Assembly (NCBI RefSeq): GCF_040939785.1
Contig: NZ_CP162553.1
Span: 806,001-870,000 of the forward strand
Length of the DNA: 64,000 nucleotides
Reading direction: 5' to 3'
From: Bradyrhizobium lupini
GTDB lineage: Bacteria > Pseudomonadota > Alphaproteobacteria > Rhizobiales > Xanthobacteraceae
A program made the position numbers and the translations under genes. Of the stretch, positions 45,821 to 56,135 are shown piece by piece. The first letter of the stretch is position 1, and each line of letters begins with the position of its first letter. The notes below the pieces were generated by a model that had not been told where the DNA came from, did not search any database, and was given only the letters and a program-made list of their open reading frames with translations.

Positions 45821-47155
45821 ATGAAGGTGCTGATCTATCCGCATTCCATGGAACTGGGAGGATCGCAACTCAATGCTTTGCAGCTCGCCGAGGGCGTTCG
45901 AGACCTCGGTCATGACGTGATCGTGGCGTCGGAGACCGGCCCCCTTTTGGACAAGGTAAGAGAGGCAGGGCTTAGACACATCGGAATTCCACGGCATCGA
46001 GCCCGCCCCTCGCCGCGGGTCAGTCAGATGCTGCGCAGTATTGTAAAGGACGGCGCGATAGACGTGGTGCACGGCCATGAATGGCCACCCATCGTCGAGG
46101 CTTTTCTGAGCGTCGGTCTGTCGACCCGGGCTGCTGTGGTGGGGACGGTCATGTCCATGTCCGTACCCTCCTTCCTTCCGCGTGCCATTCCTCTGACCGT
46201 AGGTACAGAGATGATCCTTCGCGCGGCGGTCGTAGCAGGACACCGGGAGGTTACCCTGCTAGAGCCTCCGGTCGATACGATATCCGATCATCCCCTGGTC
46301 GACGGCACCAGTTTTCGCGTTGCTCAAGGTATCGGACCTGACCAGGTCGTCATCGCGATGGTCTGTCGGCTGGTGCCGAACTTGAAATTGGAGGGTCTGC
46401 TATCGGCGTGCGATGCCGTTGGCGAGATGGCGCTCGAAGGTCGGCCGGTGCGGCTGCTGATTATAGGCGACGGACCCGCGCGCCCCACGGTTGAAGAGCG
46501 CGCTGCCCGGACCAACTCCCTGGTCGGCCGGAATGCCGTAGTACTGGTGGGCGAGATGTCCGATCCGCGCCCCGGCTATGCAGCCGCGGATATTATTATC
46601 GGCCAAGGCGGTTCGGCGCTGCGTGGGATGGCTTTTGGGAAACCGCTGGTGGTCGTTGGCGAGGACGGATTCAGTGAGCTGTTGACGCCCGAGAGTGCGC
46701 CGACCTTCCTGCGACAAGGCTGGTACGGATTGGGCAACGGCTCGCGCGGCGCCGGCGCAGATGCCCTTCGATCGGCTCTCGAGACCGCTCTCGCCTCTGC
46801 ATCGCTCCGTTACGAGCTTGGGAAGTTCGGCCGACGGCTGGTGGAGCACCGCTTCAGCCTCGTGCACGCCGCGAAAACGATAGAGCAAACCTATCTGCAC
46901 GCGGTGCGCACCAAGATGTCAACCGGAAGACGATTGACAGATGCCGGTCGATGCGTCGTCAGCCTAGCCAGCTACAAGGTCCAACGGAAATACCAGCGTT
47001 GGATGGGTCTGGCTTCCGCCGAAGACGACAACGATCGAGCCCGAATCTCGGCGGTGCTGTCTGCCACCCACCCGGCAACGAAAGCGATCGGTCCGCGATC
47101 AGACAGGAGCGTGCCGAATCCGGCTGCTGGGATATCCCGGCAGCCCGATTCCTGA
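45821..47155 (+). CDS. Glycosyltransferase family 4-like (GT-B)
   Basis: The 444-residue protein has the GT-B fold. The N-terminal Rossmann domain begins MKVLIYPHSMELGGSQLNAL, with VVHGHEWPPIVEAF. The C-terminal domain contains the nucleotide-sugar site GYAAADIIIGQGGSALRGMA, with FGKPLVVVGEDGFSELL replacing the usual EGFG stretch. The roughly 80-residue C-terminal tail is unusual and probably disordered. ATG 45821 is chosen; TTG 45803 is a longer option. It adds one sugar to the polysaccharide in the cytoplasm. Confidence 0.8.
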   Translation: MKVLIYPHSMELGGSQLNALQLAEGVRDLGHDVIVASETGPLLDKVREAGLRHIGIPRHRARPSPRVSQMLRSIVKDGAIDVVHGHEWPPIVEAFLSVGLSTRAAVVGTVMSMSVPSFLPRAIPLTVGTEMILRAAVVAGHREVTLLEPPVDTISDHPLVDGTSFRVAQGIGPDQVVIAMVCRLVPNLKLEGLLSACDAVGEMALEGRPVRLLIIGDGPARPTVEERAARTNSLVGRNAVVLVGEMSDPRPGYAAADIIIGQGGSALRGMAFGKPLVVVGEDGFSELLTPESAPTFLRQGWYGLGNGSRGAGADALRSALETALASASLRYELGKFGRRLVEHRFSLVHAAKTIEQTYLHAVRTKMSTGRRLTDAGRCVVSLASYKVQRKYQRWMGLASAEDDNDRARISAVLSATHPATKAIGPRSDRSVPNPAAGISRQPDS

Positions 47156-47175
47156 CTCACCGTGAATCGGGGCTG
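47141..47175. terminator. Hairpin between convergent genes
   Basis: CAGCCCGATTC (47141-47151) and GAATCGGGGCTG (47164-47175) pair over 11 bp with a single bulged G, between the convergent stops at 47155 and 47181. It is likely a bidirectional terminator; the stem overlaps the last codons of the glycosyltransferase gene. The bulge is a G4 that would be G3 in a perfect stem. Confidence 0.6.
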
Positions 47176-47180
47176 CAAAT

Positions 47181-48321
47181 TCAGCGGGCGAGCTCATCCT
47201 TCAGCGCATTCGCGATACGCTCCTGATCCGCATCCTGCATCTGCGCGTAAAGCGGAAGCAGGATCGCGTGATCCTGAGCGAGCTCAGATTGTCGCAGATC
47301 GTGGCCCGGATCTCGCGCCGGCATAGGGCAGCTCCCGATGCGAGCACATGATGCCCCGACGGGTGGCGATTCCCTGGTCTAGCAGCGATTGCATCGTCGC
47401 CCTCTGCTCGATGCGATCAGGCAAGCGTACACAGTAGCTCTGCCAGTTGGATCGCGCCCACCCCGGCTCCAAAGGTAACCGCAGCCCCTCTATATTCCCA
47501 AGCAGTTCGGCGTAACGGAATGCCAGCCTGCGCCGCCGCGCGATCAGCTGCGGAAGCCGCTCGAGCTGTTTGCGCCCGATCGCAGCCTGCATATCCGTCA
47601 TTCGACAATTGTAACCGAGAAGGACGTACTCCTCGAAAATGACGCGCTGCGACCCGTGACGCACAATATCCGGAACGCTCATGCCGTGTTGCCGCAACAG
47701 CCTGAACTTGCGATCAAGCTCGGCGTCAGCGGTGGTGAGCATTCCGCCCTCGCCTGTCGTGATTACCTTTCGCGGATGAAAGGAAAAGCAGGCAATGTCT
47801 CCATGCGGCTTGCCGATCGGCTCCCATTCGCCGTTCATCCGGATCTGCGATCCGGCGGCACAGGCCGCGTCCTCAATCACCACGATGCCGTGGCGTCGCG
47901 CCACCGCGATGAGCGCTGCCATATCACACGGCATGCCCATCTGATGGACCGCGATGATCGCACGCGTGCGCTCGGTGATGGCTTCGGCCAGCCGAGCGCA
48001 ATCCAAATTGTAGGTCTCCGGGTCGATATCGATGAAAACCGGAGTGGCGCCCTGGTATCGGATGACGTTCGCCGTCGCAATGAAGGAGTGGCTAACCGTG
48101 ATCACCTCGTCGCCGGTGCCGATACCCAACGCTGCCAAAGCAAGCTGAAGTGCGGTCGTACAATTGGCGACGGCACAGGCGTGCGGCGCGCCAACAAGTG
48201 CGGCGAACTCACCCTCAAACGCGGCCACCTCCGGGCCTTGCGACACCCAGCCCGACAGCACGACCGCGCGCGCAGCATCGGCTTCTTCATCCGCAAGCAG
48301 CGGCGCCGCGATCGGAATCAC
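47181..48321 (-). pseudogene. DegT/DnrJ/EryC1 sugar aminotransferase, frameshifted near the C-terminus
   Basis: The frame starts at GTG 48321, overlapping the epimerase stop. PLP-binding motifs are clear: NCTTALQLALAALGIGTGDE, VVIEDAACAAGSQI and the lysine in FSFHPRKVITTGEGG. At the C3 run 47305-47307 an extra base gives a premature end (SGPRSATI). Without it the tail DLRQSELAQDHAILLPLYAQ runs to TGA 47181, for about 379 residues. Such enzymes transfer an amino group from glutamate to a keto-sugar nucleotide. With the adjacent epimerase it may make an amino-deoxy sugar. Confidence 0.8.
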
Positions 48322-49319
48322 GATGCCGCCGCCTGCCGCTGGGAGCCGGAAGCAAGTTCGCGTTCGGATCGCCACCATTTCACGAGCTCGGCGAGCCCCT
48401 GTTCCAGCGAAACCGTGGTGCGGAACCCCAGCAAACGCTCTGCTTTGCCGGTTGATGCCAGCCGTCGAGGCACCGGATTAACGGAGCGTTCCGGCGCGAA
48501 TTCGGGTGCCAGGCCGCGGCGTCCCATCACGGAGGCAAGCACCGTAGCCAGCTCCGTCAGGCTGGTTTCCGTGCCGCTCCCGACGTTGAACACCTCATCA
48601 GTGATCTTTGCCCTGGCCGCAAGGATATTGGCACGCGCGATGTCGCGGACGTGGACGAAATCCATGGTTTGATGACCGTCACCAAAAATGATCGGAGGTA
48701 ATCCGGCTTCCAGCCGCTCCATCCAGCGGATCAAGACCTCGGTATACCGGCCGTGGATGTCCATCCGCCCGCCGTAGACGTTGAAATATCGAAGTGCGAC
48801 GTAGTCGATCCCGTACGCATCGTTGAAGGTACGCAGCAAAGCCTCATTAAAGGCCTTAGCGGCTCCATAGAGAGTTCGGTTGTTGTACGCATTCTGGCGC
48901 TCGGTGGTGGGAAATTCCTCTGCCATGCCGTATACGGATGCCGACGACGCCGCGATGATCTTCTCAACATCGTGCTTGATGCACAACTCCAGCAGGTCGT
49001 AGGTGGCGTCCACCATGACCTCCTTGGCAAGGCGTGGTTCGGCCGCACAATGAGTGATTCGGAGCGCCGCCTGGTGAAATACAATATCAGCAGCCTTGAG
49101 CAACGCCTCCATCAGCTTGCGATCGCGTATGTCGCCATGAACCACTCTCACCGGGCCACGTCCGAGCGCGCGCCCGAGATTTTCCGGCCGGCCTCTTATC
49201 ATGTTGTCGATGGCAACGATCTCGATGCAGCCCTCATCGCAGAGCAGATCAATGATGTGGGAGCCGATGAAACCTGCGCCGCCGGTGACCAGAACGCGTT
49301 TTCCCTTGAGATCAATCAA
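48318..49319 (-). CDS. NAD-dependent sugar-nucleotide epimerase/dehydratase
   Basis: The 333-residue extended short-chain dehydrogenase has NAD motif [18 protein letters not shown], catalytic Ser/Tyr/Lys in [13 protein letters not shown] and [12 protein letters not shown], and substrate region [14 protein letters not shown]. It is closest in style to UDP-glucose/UDP-GlcNAc 4-epimerases and related dehydratases; the sequence alone does not settle which. Both ends overlap their neighbours (GTGA and ATGA), so the three genes 50491 to 47181 are translationally coupled. Confidence 0.83.
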   Translation of the reverse strand: MIDLKGKRVLVTGGAGFIGSHIIDLLCDEGCIEIVAIDNMIRGRPENLGRALGRGPVRVVHGDIRDRKLMEALLKAADIVFHQAALRITHCAAEPRLAKEVMVDATYDLLELCIKHDVEKIIAASSASVYGMAEEFPTTERQNAYNNRTLYGAAKAFNEALLRTFNDAYGIDYVALRYFNVYGGRMDIHGRYTEVLIRWMERLEAGLPPIIFGDGHQTMDFVHVRDIARANILAARAKITDEVFNVGSGTETSLTELATVLASVMGRRGLAPEFAPERSVNPVPRRLASTGKAERLLGFRTTVSLEQGLAELVKWWRSERELASGSQRQAAAS

Positions 49320-50491
49320 GACGCTCTCCTGTTGTGGAACCTTGTCACGAGACTCTCTGGATGCTCTGCTCGGTCGCTTGTCACTTCGCTGGGCCGCAGT
49401 GCCGCGTTCCTGAGTGTGGAGGCAACCTCGACCACCTGTTCCGGCAGCAACTCTGGATAAATGGGAAGAGAGAGGAAATCGTTCGCCAACATCTCGGTGA
49501 CGGGAAGATCACCGGCACGATAACCGAGTTCTGCATAGGCAGTCTGCAGATGCACCGGAACGGGATAGTGGATCCCGGCGCCGATACCGGCTTCACGCAA
49601 TAGCGTCAGCGCTTCGTCGCGCCACGGCAATCTGACCGCATAGACGTGATACACGTGACGGGCGTACGGGGGCGGCTGGGGACGCGGGCATAAAAGATCA
49701 GACAGCAGTGCATTGTATCGCTCAGCGAGCGAACGACGAGCTTCCGTCCAGCGCTCAATGTAGTTCAGCTTGACGTTCAGTATCGCGCTCTGAATTTCGT
49801 CCATGCGATAGTTGTATCCGGGAATGACGTGATTGTATTTCGTCTCCTGTCCCCAATCCCGCAGCAATGACACGCGGCGTGCCAATTCAGCCCGATCGGT
49901 TACGACGGCCCCGCCCTCGCCAAAGGCTCCAAGATTCTTGCCGGGGTAAAAGCTGAAGCATCCCAGATCGCCAATCGAGCCCGCGCGACGTCCGCGGTAT
50001 TCCGCGCCATGCGCCTGCGCGGCGTCCTCGATGACTACCAGACCGTGACGACGCGCGATCTCCATAATGGAGTCCATGTCGGCCATCTGCCCGTGGAGAT
50101 GAACCGGCAGGATCGCCTTCGTTCGCGGTGTTATCGCAGCCTCGATCGAACCGGGATGCATCGTCCATGTTACCGGGTCAACGTCGACAAACACCGGTCT
50201 GGCTCCGCTGTAGAGGATCGCTGCGGTTGTCGCGACGAAGGTCATGGATACCGTGATGACTTCGTCACCGGTTCCGACGCCCGCCGCCAGCAAGGCAAGA
50301 TGAAGTGCCGAGGTTCCGCTGTTCACCGCGCGGCAATGGGCGGTCCGGCAATATTCCGCGAAGCGACCCTCAAACGCAGTGACCTCTGGGCCGAGCACAA
50401 AGTGCCCGCTGCCGACGACTCTCGCGACCGCCGCATCGATTTCCGGCTTGATCTGGCTATATTGGGCTTTCAGATCCAGGAAGGGTATCAA
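49316..50491 (-). CDS. DegT/DnrJ/EryC1 aminotransferase (WbpE-like)
   Basis: The 391-residue PLP enzyme has [40 protein letters not shown] and the lysine in [20 protein letters not shown]. The last motif is typical of aminotransferases acting on 3-keto sugar nucleotides, such as WbpE and its relatives. The last 25 residues are not conserved in style. It may transaminate the product of the Gfo/Idh dehydrogenase encoded at 52653. It heads the unit 50491 to 47181. Confidence 0.85.
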   Translation of the reverse strand: MIPFLDLKAQYSQIKPEIDAAVARVVGSGHFVLGPEVTAFEGRFAEYCRTAHCRAVNSGTSALHLALLAAGVGTGDEVITVSMTFVATTAAILYSGARPVFVDVDPVTWTMHPGSIEAAITPRTKAILPVHLHGQMADMDSIMEIARRHGLVVIEDAAQAHGAEYRGRRAGSIGDLGCFSFYPGKNLGAFGEGGAVVTDRAELARRVSLLRDWGQETKYNHVIPGYNYRMDEIQSAILNVKLNYIERWTEARRSLAERYNALLSDLLCPRPQPPPYARHVYHVYAVRLPWRDEALTLLREAGIGAGIHYPVPVHLQTAYAELGYRAGDLPVTEMLANDFLSLPIYPELLPEQVVEVASTLRNAALRPSEVTSDRAEHPESLVTRFHNRRAS

Positions 50492-50584
50492 GATTCAAGT
50501 CCTCTATTGGACCAACATTATAATACATTTAACCCGCATTATTATATTTAATCAATCTTTAAATCTTACCGTTTATATGGGAAT
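50492..50584. promoter_or_regulatory. AT-rich promoter block of the aminotransferase unit
   Basis: Within this short gap are ttataatacatttaaccc, cattattatatttaatc and aatctttaaatc, with tatatgggaatttaaaatgg running into the acetyltransferase end. It separates two minus-strand units and is the most AT-rich block of the window. It is the probable promoter for the genes 50491 to 47181. Confidence 0.55.
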
Positions 50585-51106
50585 TTAAAATGGTTTACGA
50601 AGCGCCTTCGCTGAGCCGCGATCGCCCAAGACCGCCGTTTCAGCCGCAGACAATACCCGAGCGGGCACTCCCGCGACGACAGCCCCAGGCGGAACGTCTC
50701 TCGTCACCACCGCACCCGCACCTATGGAGGCCCCCTCTCCAATCGTCACTCCGCACAGAATCGTGGAGTTCGAGCCGATCGAAGCTCCCCTACCGACGCG
50801 AGTGCGCTGCAGCGTCCAGTCCGACGCTTGCTGAGGACGACCATCCGCCGTCGTTGCCTTCGGGTGTTTGTCGTTCGTGAACATTACGCCATGACCGACG
50901 AACACTTCATCCTCGATCGTGACTCCCTCGCAGATGAAGCTGTGCGACGATATCTTGCAACGTGCACCGACCTTCGCCCCCGCCTGGATTTCGACGAAGG
51001 TTCCGATCCTGCTCTCGTCACCAATGGCGCAACCATACAGGTTCACCAGGTCTGGATGCAGGATACGGACATTGCGACCGAGCACGACGTCTTGCGCAAT
51101 AGGCAT
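50585..51106 (-). CDS. Hexapeptide-repeat acetyltransferase (WbpD-like)
   Basis: The 173-residue protein of left-handed beta-helix hexapeptide repeats (VVLGRNVRILHPDLVNLYGC, IGTFVEIQAGAKVGARCKIS, VGRGASIGSNSTILCGVTIG) resembles UDP-2-acetamido-3-amino-2,3-dideoxyglucuronate N-acetyltransferases, which acetylate the 3-amino group with acetyl-CoA. The motif CEGVTIEDEVFVGHGVMFTN is characteristic of that group. ATG 51106 fits the domain; a frame open to 51325 is not supported. It is the last gene of the unit that starts at 56930. Confidence 0.83.
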   Translation of the reverse strand: MPIAQDVVLGRNVRILHPDLVNLYGCAIGDESRIGTFVEIQAGAKVGARCKISSHSFICEGVTIEDEVFVGHGVMFTNDKHPKATTADGRPQQASDWTLQRTRVGRGASIGSNSTILCGVTIGEGASIGAGAVVTRDVPPGAVVAGVPARVLSAAETAVLGDRGSAKALRKPF

Positions 51107-51132
51107 CTTCGATCTCCAAGCTATGCGATCCG

Positions 51133-52608
51133 CTAGAGCGCCGTACGCGAGGGCCACCGCGCCGGTACCATACGCGCAAGACCCATTAGTGCATGATGAA
51201 GATGCTGCAACAGCGGGTGCCCCGTCATCATTAGTCCCAGCCACCAACACAGCACAGCAACAGAGAACGTTAGTAACAATCCAACAAGAGGCGAAAGGCC
51301 TTCCGCCTCGGTCAGCGTCGCGCACATGAATACTGCCGAAGCTACGAGGGCCGTTACGGTTGCACTCATCTGCAGGCTACGCGCAAATTCGCTCGGCCGA
51401 AGGCGGAGATGGCGTCCTAGAAAATGCACCGCGACCGCAGCCTGGAAGGGCAATGTCAGGAGCGCAGACGCTGCGACGGCGTGCACGCCGAAGAACGAGG
51501 CGACGAAGATGACGAGGAGCGACGGCGGCAGCGAAACCAGCGACGAGATCAGTGCATCTTGCACCCTTCCTACCGCGACAAACACAGGGTAAGTCAGGCA
51601 GGCCGCGAAAAGGGCGAGGTTGGCAATACACAGTAATTGTACAAGCGGGACGATCTCCAGCCACGCCGGGCCGAGCCAGATCACAATGATTGGCCGGGCC
51701 ATGATCGCAATCGAAATCAAGAACGGCCACTGCACAACCGAGAGCAACCGAATAGCAGCAAGATAGACGGCCTTGAGATCACCTCCGGCGTTGCTTCGCG
51801 CAACAACCGCAGGCATGACGACCGGACTCAAGACTTGCGTGACCAACTTGTCAAAGATCTGTGTCGATGCGGTTGCTCGGCTGTAGAGGCCGACCGAGGC
51901 AAAATCGAGGATTCTTGCCAGGAACAGCTGCGGCGCGAGGCCATAGAACACATTGACAACGCTAACAGCTCCTGAATAGAGGCCGAAGCCGACGATCTCC
52001 CGCCAGTCGACCAGCGACGGCCGCATCGCGTCGAGATCTCTCCGCCAAATCAGCAGCATCAGGGCCAGCACCGCGTTGCCGGCAACGCCTCCCCACACCG
52101 GCGCCATGTAGCTGAAGTGGGCCATTGCGAGACCGGTCGAAACGATCGCGGCTGCTGCACCGGAGGCAAGGTTGCAGATTGCCAGTGTTCCAAACTGCAT
52201 CTCACGACGGAACAAAGCGGCAATAGTCCCAGAAAACGGCAATAGGAGTAGATTGATCGCGGAAACTTCGATGCCTTGACGCAAGCTGTCCAGCTCGAAC
52301 ATACGAGCGACAAACCGCGCAAACGTGAACAGGACCAAAGCGGTGACTGCCGAGATTGCGAGGGTGATTGTGAACGTGGTCTGCACACTCGCGCGCGACA
52401 GATCTCGCTTCTGGATCAAATAGCTTGCACCTGCGAACTCCTGGAAGCAGGCCGCAATGATCGACGTGACCGCGGTCACGACCGCATAGATGCCAAATTC
52501 TTCCGGCGACAACAAACGGGCAAGCACCGCGGTTGCGACAAAGAGCAGCACAAGGGTGCCGTAACGATCGAGCGCGGAGAACAAGATCGAACGTTGCACC
52601 TGGTCCAT
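51133..52608 (-). CDS. Polysaccharide flippase (MOP superfamily, Wzx-like)
   Basis: The 491-residue membrane protein has about 12-14 hydrophobic helices. It begins DQVQRSILFSALDRYGTLVL and contains FGIYAVVTAVTSIIAACFQE, typical of oligosaccharide flippases that turn lipid-linked repeat units across the inner membrane. It lies in the acidic-sugar operon. Together with the Wzy-like protein it indicates a Wzx/Wzy-dependent pathway. Confidence 0.85.
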   Translation of the reverse strand: MDQVQRSILFSALDRYGTLVLLFVATAVLARLLSPEEFGIYAVVTAVTSIIAACFQEFAGASYLIQKRDLSRASVQTTFTITLAISAVTALVLFTFARFVARMFELDSLRQGIEVSAINLLLLPFSGTIAALFRREMQFGTLAICNLASGAAAAIVSTGLAMAHFSYMAPVWGGVAGNAVLALMLLIWRRDLDAMRPSLVDWREIVGFGLYSGAVSVVNVFYGLAPQLFLARILDFASVGLYSRATASTQIFDKLVTQVLSPVVMPAVVARSNAGGDLKAVYLAAIRLLSVVQWPFLISIAIMARPIIVIWLGPAWLEIVPLVQLLCIANLALFAACLTYPVFVAVGRVQDALISSLVSLPPSLLVIFVASFFGVHAVAASALLTLPFQAAVAVHFLGRHLRLRPSEFARSLQMSATVTALVASAVFMCATLTEAEGLSPLVGLLLTFSVAVLCWWLGLMMTGHPLLQHLHHALMGLARMVPARWPSRTAL

Positions 52609-52652
52609 CGGGTCTTCTGCCAGACTATCAGATCAGCTAGATTTCCCGCACG

Positions 52653-53714
52653 TCAAGCTGTTGCCCTGGCGCGTTGCTGAACCCCGTAAGGCTCCCTCAG
52701 GAGCACCGGCGCCCCCTGTTTTGCGATCGAAAACGATGCCGCTTCCAGCACCTCGATTACGCGCAGCCCAGACATGCCGCTCGAAATCGGCTGCCCGCCG
52801 GTACGCACGCAGTCGACAAAATGCTCGACTTCCGTTTGTAGTGCCTCCTTTGGCGAGATATGCGGAGCCCACATGTCGCCGGCACGATATCCAATCCGAA
52901 ATTGATGCGCATCCTCCGGAGGCGTATCGAGCGTAATTCCCTTATCATAGACCTTGACCTTTTCGGTTGGCTCGAGATCGTCGTAAACGATCATCTTCTT
53001 GCTTCCGCCGATGAACGTCTGGCGCACCTTGACAGGCGAGAGCCAGTTGACGCTGACATGGGCCACACACGCGTTGGCAAAGAACAATGTGATGTGGGCC
53101 ATGTTTTCCGGCGAACCGGCTACGTGGCAGGACCCCGTTGCCGAAACCGCGACCGGCTCCTCATTGAAGATATGATGGATGATCGAGATATCGTGCACCG
53201 CCAGATCCCAGATCACATTTACATCTTTTTGAAAGAGTCCGAGACTCGAGCGTGTACTATCGTAATAGTAGATGTCTCCAAGCTCATTCTTCAGCAAGAG
53301 CTCACGAATCTTCTGCACCGCTGGCGTATAGAGAAAGGTGTGATCGACCATCAGCGTCAACCCGCGCCGGTCCGCTTCGTCGATCAAGCGGGTCACCAGC
53401 TCGGCGCTCGGCGCTAGGGGCTTCTCGACCAACACGTGCTTGCCAGCCTTCAACGCCGCAATTGCCAGCTCGTAATGTGTGTGCACCGGCGTAGCGATGG
53501 CGATTGCATCAATAGAGCTATCCTTCAGCAAATCATCATAGCGAGTGGTCGTTGTGACCCCGGGGTAGACCTGCCCCATGGCGCCGAGTCTAGCTGGATC
53601 AAGGTCGCTCACGCTGACAACGCGGGTGGCGGGATTGATCGAGAAATTACGAACGAGATTGGGGCCCCAATAGCCGTATCCAACGACGCCGATTCCCAGC
53701 TGGCTATCTCGCAT
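52653..53714 (-). CDS. Gfo/Idh/MocA-family sugar-nucleotide dehydrogenase (WbpB-like)
   Basis: The 353-residue NAD-dependent oxidoreductase has Rossmann motif GIGVVGYGYWGPNLVRNF, the EKP motif in HVLVEKPLAPS and catalytic His region INHIFNEEP-like (ISIIHHIFNEEPVAVSATGS). The closest functional group oxidises C3 of UDP-N-acetylglucosaminuronate. ATG 53714 is chosen (GAGG upstream); the longer frame to 53780 overlaps wecC. In context it would work with the WbpE-like aminotransferase and the WbpD-like acetyltransferase. Confidence 0.82.
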   Translation of the reverse strand: MRDSQLGIGVVGYGYWGPNLVRNFSINPATRVVSVSDLDPARLGAMGQVYPGVTTTTRYDDLLKDSSIDAIAIATPVHTHYELAIAALKAGKHVLVEKPLAPSAELVTRLIDEADRRGLTLMVDHTFLYTPAVQKIRELLLKNELGDIYYYDSTRSSLGLFQKDVNVIWDLAVHDISIIHHIFNEEPVAVSATGSCHVAGSPENMAHITLFFANACVAHVSVNWLSPVKVRQTFIGGSKKMIVYDDLEPTEKVKVYDKGITLDTPPEDAHQFRIGYRAGDMWAPHISPKEALQTEVEHFVDCVRTGGQPISSGMSGLRVIEVLEAASFSIAKQGAPVLLREPYGVQQRARATA

Positions 53715-53752
53715 GCTAACCTCGACCCATTCGGGAGTTACGACTGTATGCG

Positions 53753-55015
53753 CTATGTCCGCGCCGGCATATCCTGCCATATGCCTCGCGTATCGATGAC
53801 GTCGAGGTGCCGCCGCTCTGCCAGCGGCACCATCTTGAATTCATCATGATCGACGAGGAGAAGCGCGATTTCGCAACTGCGCAGGGCTTCCTCGATACTC
53901 ACGAATGCAACACGATGATCCGCCAGCTGAGGTGGCAGACGGCGCAAGTTCGGCTCGACAACTTTGATCCGCTCGCCGTATTTCGCAGCGAGATGCGTAG
54001 CTATTTCCATGGCCGGGCTTTCACGCAGGTCGTCGACATTGGCCTTGAAGGTCAATCCGCAACAAGCAATGTTTGCGTAGGGATGATCGTCGATCAGCGC
54101 CTCTGCGCGCTCGATGATCTTCTGTGTCTTGGCATTGTTCACTTCCCGACTTGTTCGCATCACACGGGCGAGATCCGGCGCGGAATCAATGATGAACCAG
54201 GGGTCTACCGCAATACAGTGCCCGCCAACACCTGGCCCGGGCCGCAATACGTTTACGCGAGGGTGACGGTTGGCGATGTCAATCACCTCCCAGACGTTGA
54301 TGTCGAACCTGTCGCAGATCAGCGAGAGTTCATTAGCAAATGCTATGTTGGTATCGCGGAAGGCATTCTCCGTCAGCTTGACCAGCTCGGCCGCCCGCGC
54401 CGTTGTGCCGACGCAAGCACCGCGAACGAACATTTTGTAGAACCGTTGAGCACGCCGCGTGCAGGTTGGCGTAATCCCGCCGATGCACCTGTCATTGTTG
54501 ATAAGCTCGGTCAAAATCCGTCCCGGCAACACGCGTTCGGGACAATAGGCCACGTAAATCGCGCCATCCTCCTTGCCGTTGATCCCTATGTGCAGCTCTG
54601 GCCTGCGTTCAACGATCCGCTTCGCGATGGCTTCGGTGGTTCCGATCGGCGATGTCGATTCGAGAATAACAAGATTGCCTGGCGCGAGGAGATCTATGAT
54701 ATTGTCGACGGCCGCATTCACGCTCGACAGGTCCGGACGGTTCTCGCGATCGATGGGCGTCGGCACTGCGATGATGAAAACGTCGGCCGGCTGCGGCGTT
54801 TTGGACGTGGTGAGCGTGCCACTCGACACGACCTTCGAGACGAGACCGTCCAGATCGGGCTCGGCGATATGAATTTTGCCAGACGCAACGGTGTCGACGA
54901 TGCGCTCATTGGTGTCGATGCCAACCACCTGAAAACCTCGGCTCGCAATAAGCGCTGCGGTCGGCAGACCGATATAGCCAAGTCCCAGGACATTGATTTT
55001 TTGGAATTCATGCAT
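53753..55015 (-). CDS. wecC: UDP-N-acetyl-mannosamine (or UDP-GlcNAc) 6-dehydrogenase, WecC-like
   Basis: The 420-residue UDP-sugar dehydrogenase has NAD motif INVLGLGYIGLPTAALIASR, catalytic Lys/Asn stretch ELVKLTENAFRDTNIAFANE and the active-site Cys in PGPGVGGHCIAVDPWFI. This last motif is characteristic of WecC rather than WbpA, which usually has IPVDP. It oxidises C6 twice to a uronic acid. It overlaps wecB by 8 bp. A 506-codon open frame on the opposite strand is a shadow. Confidence 0.86.
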   Translation of the reverse strand: MHEFQKINVLGLGYIGLPTAALIASRGFQVVGIDTNERIVDTVASGKIHIAEPDLDGLVSKVVSSGTLTTSKTPQPADVFIIAVPTPIDRENRPDLSSVNAAVDNIIDLLAPGNLVILESTSPIGTTEAIAKRIVERRPELHIGINGKEDGAIYVAYCPERVLPGRILTELINNDRCIGGITPTCTRRAQRFYKMFVRGACVGTTARAAELVKLTENAFRDTNIAFANELSLICDRFDINVWEVIDIANRHPRVNVLRPGPGVGGHCIAVDPWFIIDSAPDLARVMRTSREVNNAKTQKIIERAEALIDDHPYANIACCGLTFKANVDDLRESPAMEIATHLAAKYGERIKVVEPNLRRLPPQLADHRVAFVSIEEALRSCEIALLLVDHDEFKMVPLAERRHLDVIDTRGIWQDMPART

Positions 55016-56132
55016 CGAGAAGGACCTTCACGATCCGCTCGCTCGCGTGCCCGTCACCGAACGGATTGTGCGAACGCGACATGGCAGCATAGGTCTCGTC
55101 ATCGTCGAGCAGGCGAAATGTCTCAGCAACGATCCGCTCGTAGTTCGTACCGACCAGGCGTGCCGTTCCCGCTTCCACCCCCTCAGGACGCTCGGTTGTC
55201 TCGCGCATCACCAGGACCGGCTTTCCAAAAGTCGGTGCCTCCTCCTGTACGCCGCCTGAGTCTGTCAGGACCAGATAAGATAGCGAGAGCAGGCTTACAA
55301 AATCAGTGTATTCCTGGGGAGAAGTAAGCACGACCCGCGGGTGGTCCGAAAACCGAGACGCAAACAGGTCACGGACATTCGGATTCGGATGCACGGGGAG
55401 CACGACGGCAACGTCCTCCCTGCGCAGGATAGTCTCCAACGCGTTAGCGATGTTGAGGACGCCTCCGCCGAAATTTTCCCTGCGATGGCAGGTCACCAGG
55501 ATGATGCGCCGATTGCCGTGACGCTTCTTGATGCCATCCCAGCGGCACGACAGTCCCGGATCGGAGTCGACCATGGCTTTCGCGAGGATGAGAGCATCTA
55601 CCACCGTGTTTCCGGTAACGTGAATGCGGTTATCCGCGACGTTTTCAGAACGCAACGCGCATGCTGCGCGCTCTGTTGGAGCAAAATGTTGATCGGCGAT
55701 CGAGCCGACGATCTTGCGGTTCACCTCCTCCGGCCACGGAGCGAAGATATCACCGCTGCGCAGTCCGGCCTCGATGTGGGAGAGCGGTATGCGGTGATAA
55801 TAGGATGCCAGTGCGCCCGTCATTGCCGTCGCCGTGTCGCCTTGGACAATGACCCTGGTGGGCTTCAACTTTTCTAGGAGCTCGCCAATTTGTCCGAGCA
55901 GCCGCGCGGTCAGATGATCCAGCGTCTGATTGGTCGTCATGACGTTTAGATCGAAATCCGGGACCACTTTTGCCAGCTTGAGGACCTGATCAAGCAGTTG
56001 CCGGTGCTGTGCGGTCGCACAGATCGTCACGGAAATGTCCTTGCTCCTCTCAGCCTTGAGCAGATTAATGACTGGAAAAAGCTTGATTGCTTCCGGCCGG
56101 GTTCCCAGAAGGATAAAAAAATGCTTGCGCAC
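55008..56132 (-). CDS. wecB: UDP-N-acetylglucosamine 2-epimerase (non-hydrolysing)
   Basis: The 374-residue GT-B-like epimerase starts RKHFFILLGTRPEAIKLFPV and contains VIVQGDTATAMTGALASYYH, HIEAGLRSGDIFAPWPEEVN, VTCHRRENFG and LTDSGGVQEEAPTFGKPVLV, all family hallmarks. It interconverts UDP-GlcNAc and UDP-ManNAc. It is 3 bp downstream of the WecG-like gene and overlaps wecC, so the three are expressed together. Confidence 0.92.
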   Translation of the reverse strand: MRKHFFILLGTRPEAIKLFPVINLLKAERSKDISVTICATAQHRQLLDQVLKLAKVVPDFDLNVMTTNQTLDHLTARLLGQIGELLEKLKPTRVIVQGDTATAMTGALASYYHRIPLSHIEAGLRSGDIFAPWPEEVNRKIVGSIADQHFAPTERAACALRSENVADNRIHVTGNTVVDALILAKAMVDSDPGLSCRWDGIKKRHGNRRIILVTCHRRENFGGGVLNIANALETILRREDVAVVLPVHPNPNVRDLFASRFSDHPRVVLTSPQEYTDFVSLLSLSYLVLTDSGGVQEEAPTFGKPVLVMRETTERPEGVEAGTARLVGTNYERIVAETFRLLDDDETYAAMSRSHNPFGDGHASERIVKVLLDA

Positions 56133-56135
56133 GCC

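Noticed and set aside
53807..55327. A 506-codon plus-strand frame
   Set aside because: It lies opposite wecC and the end of wecB, both of which are clearly coding. Its composition is typical of an antisense shadow.
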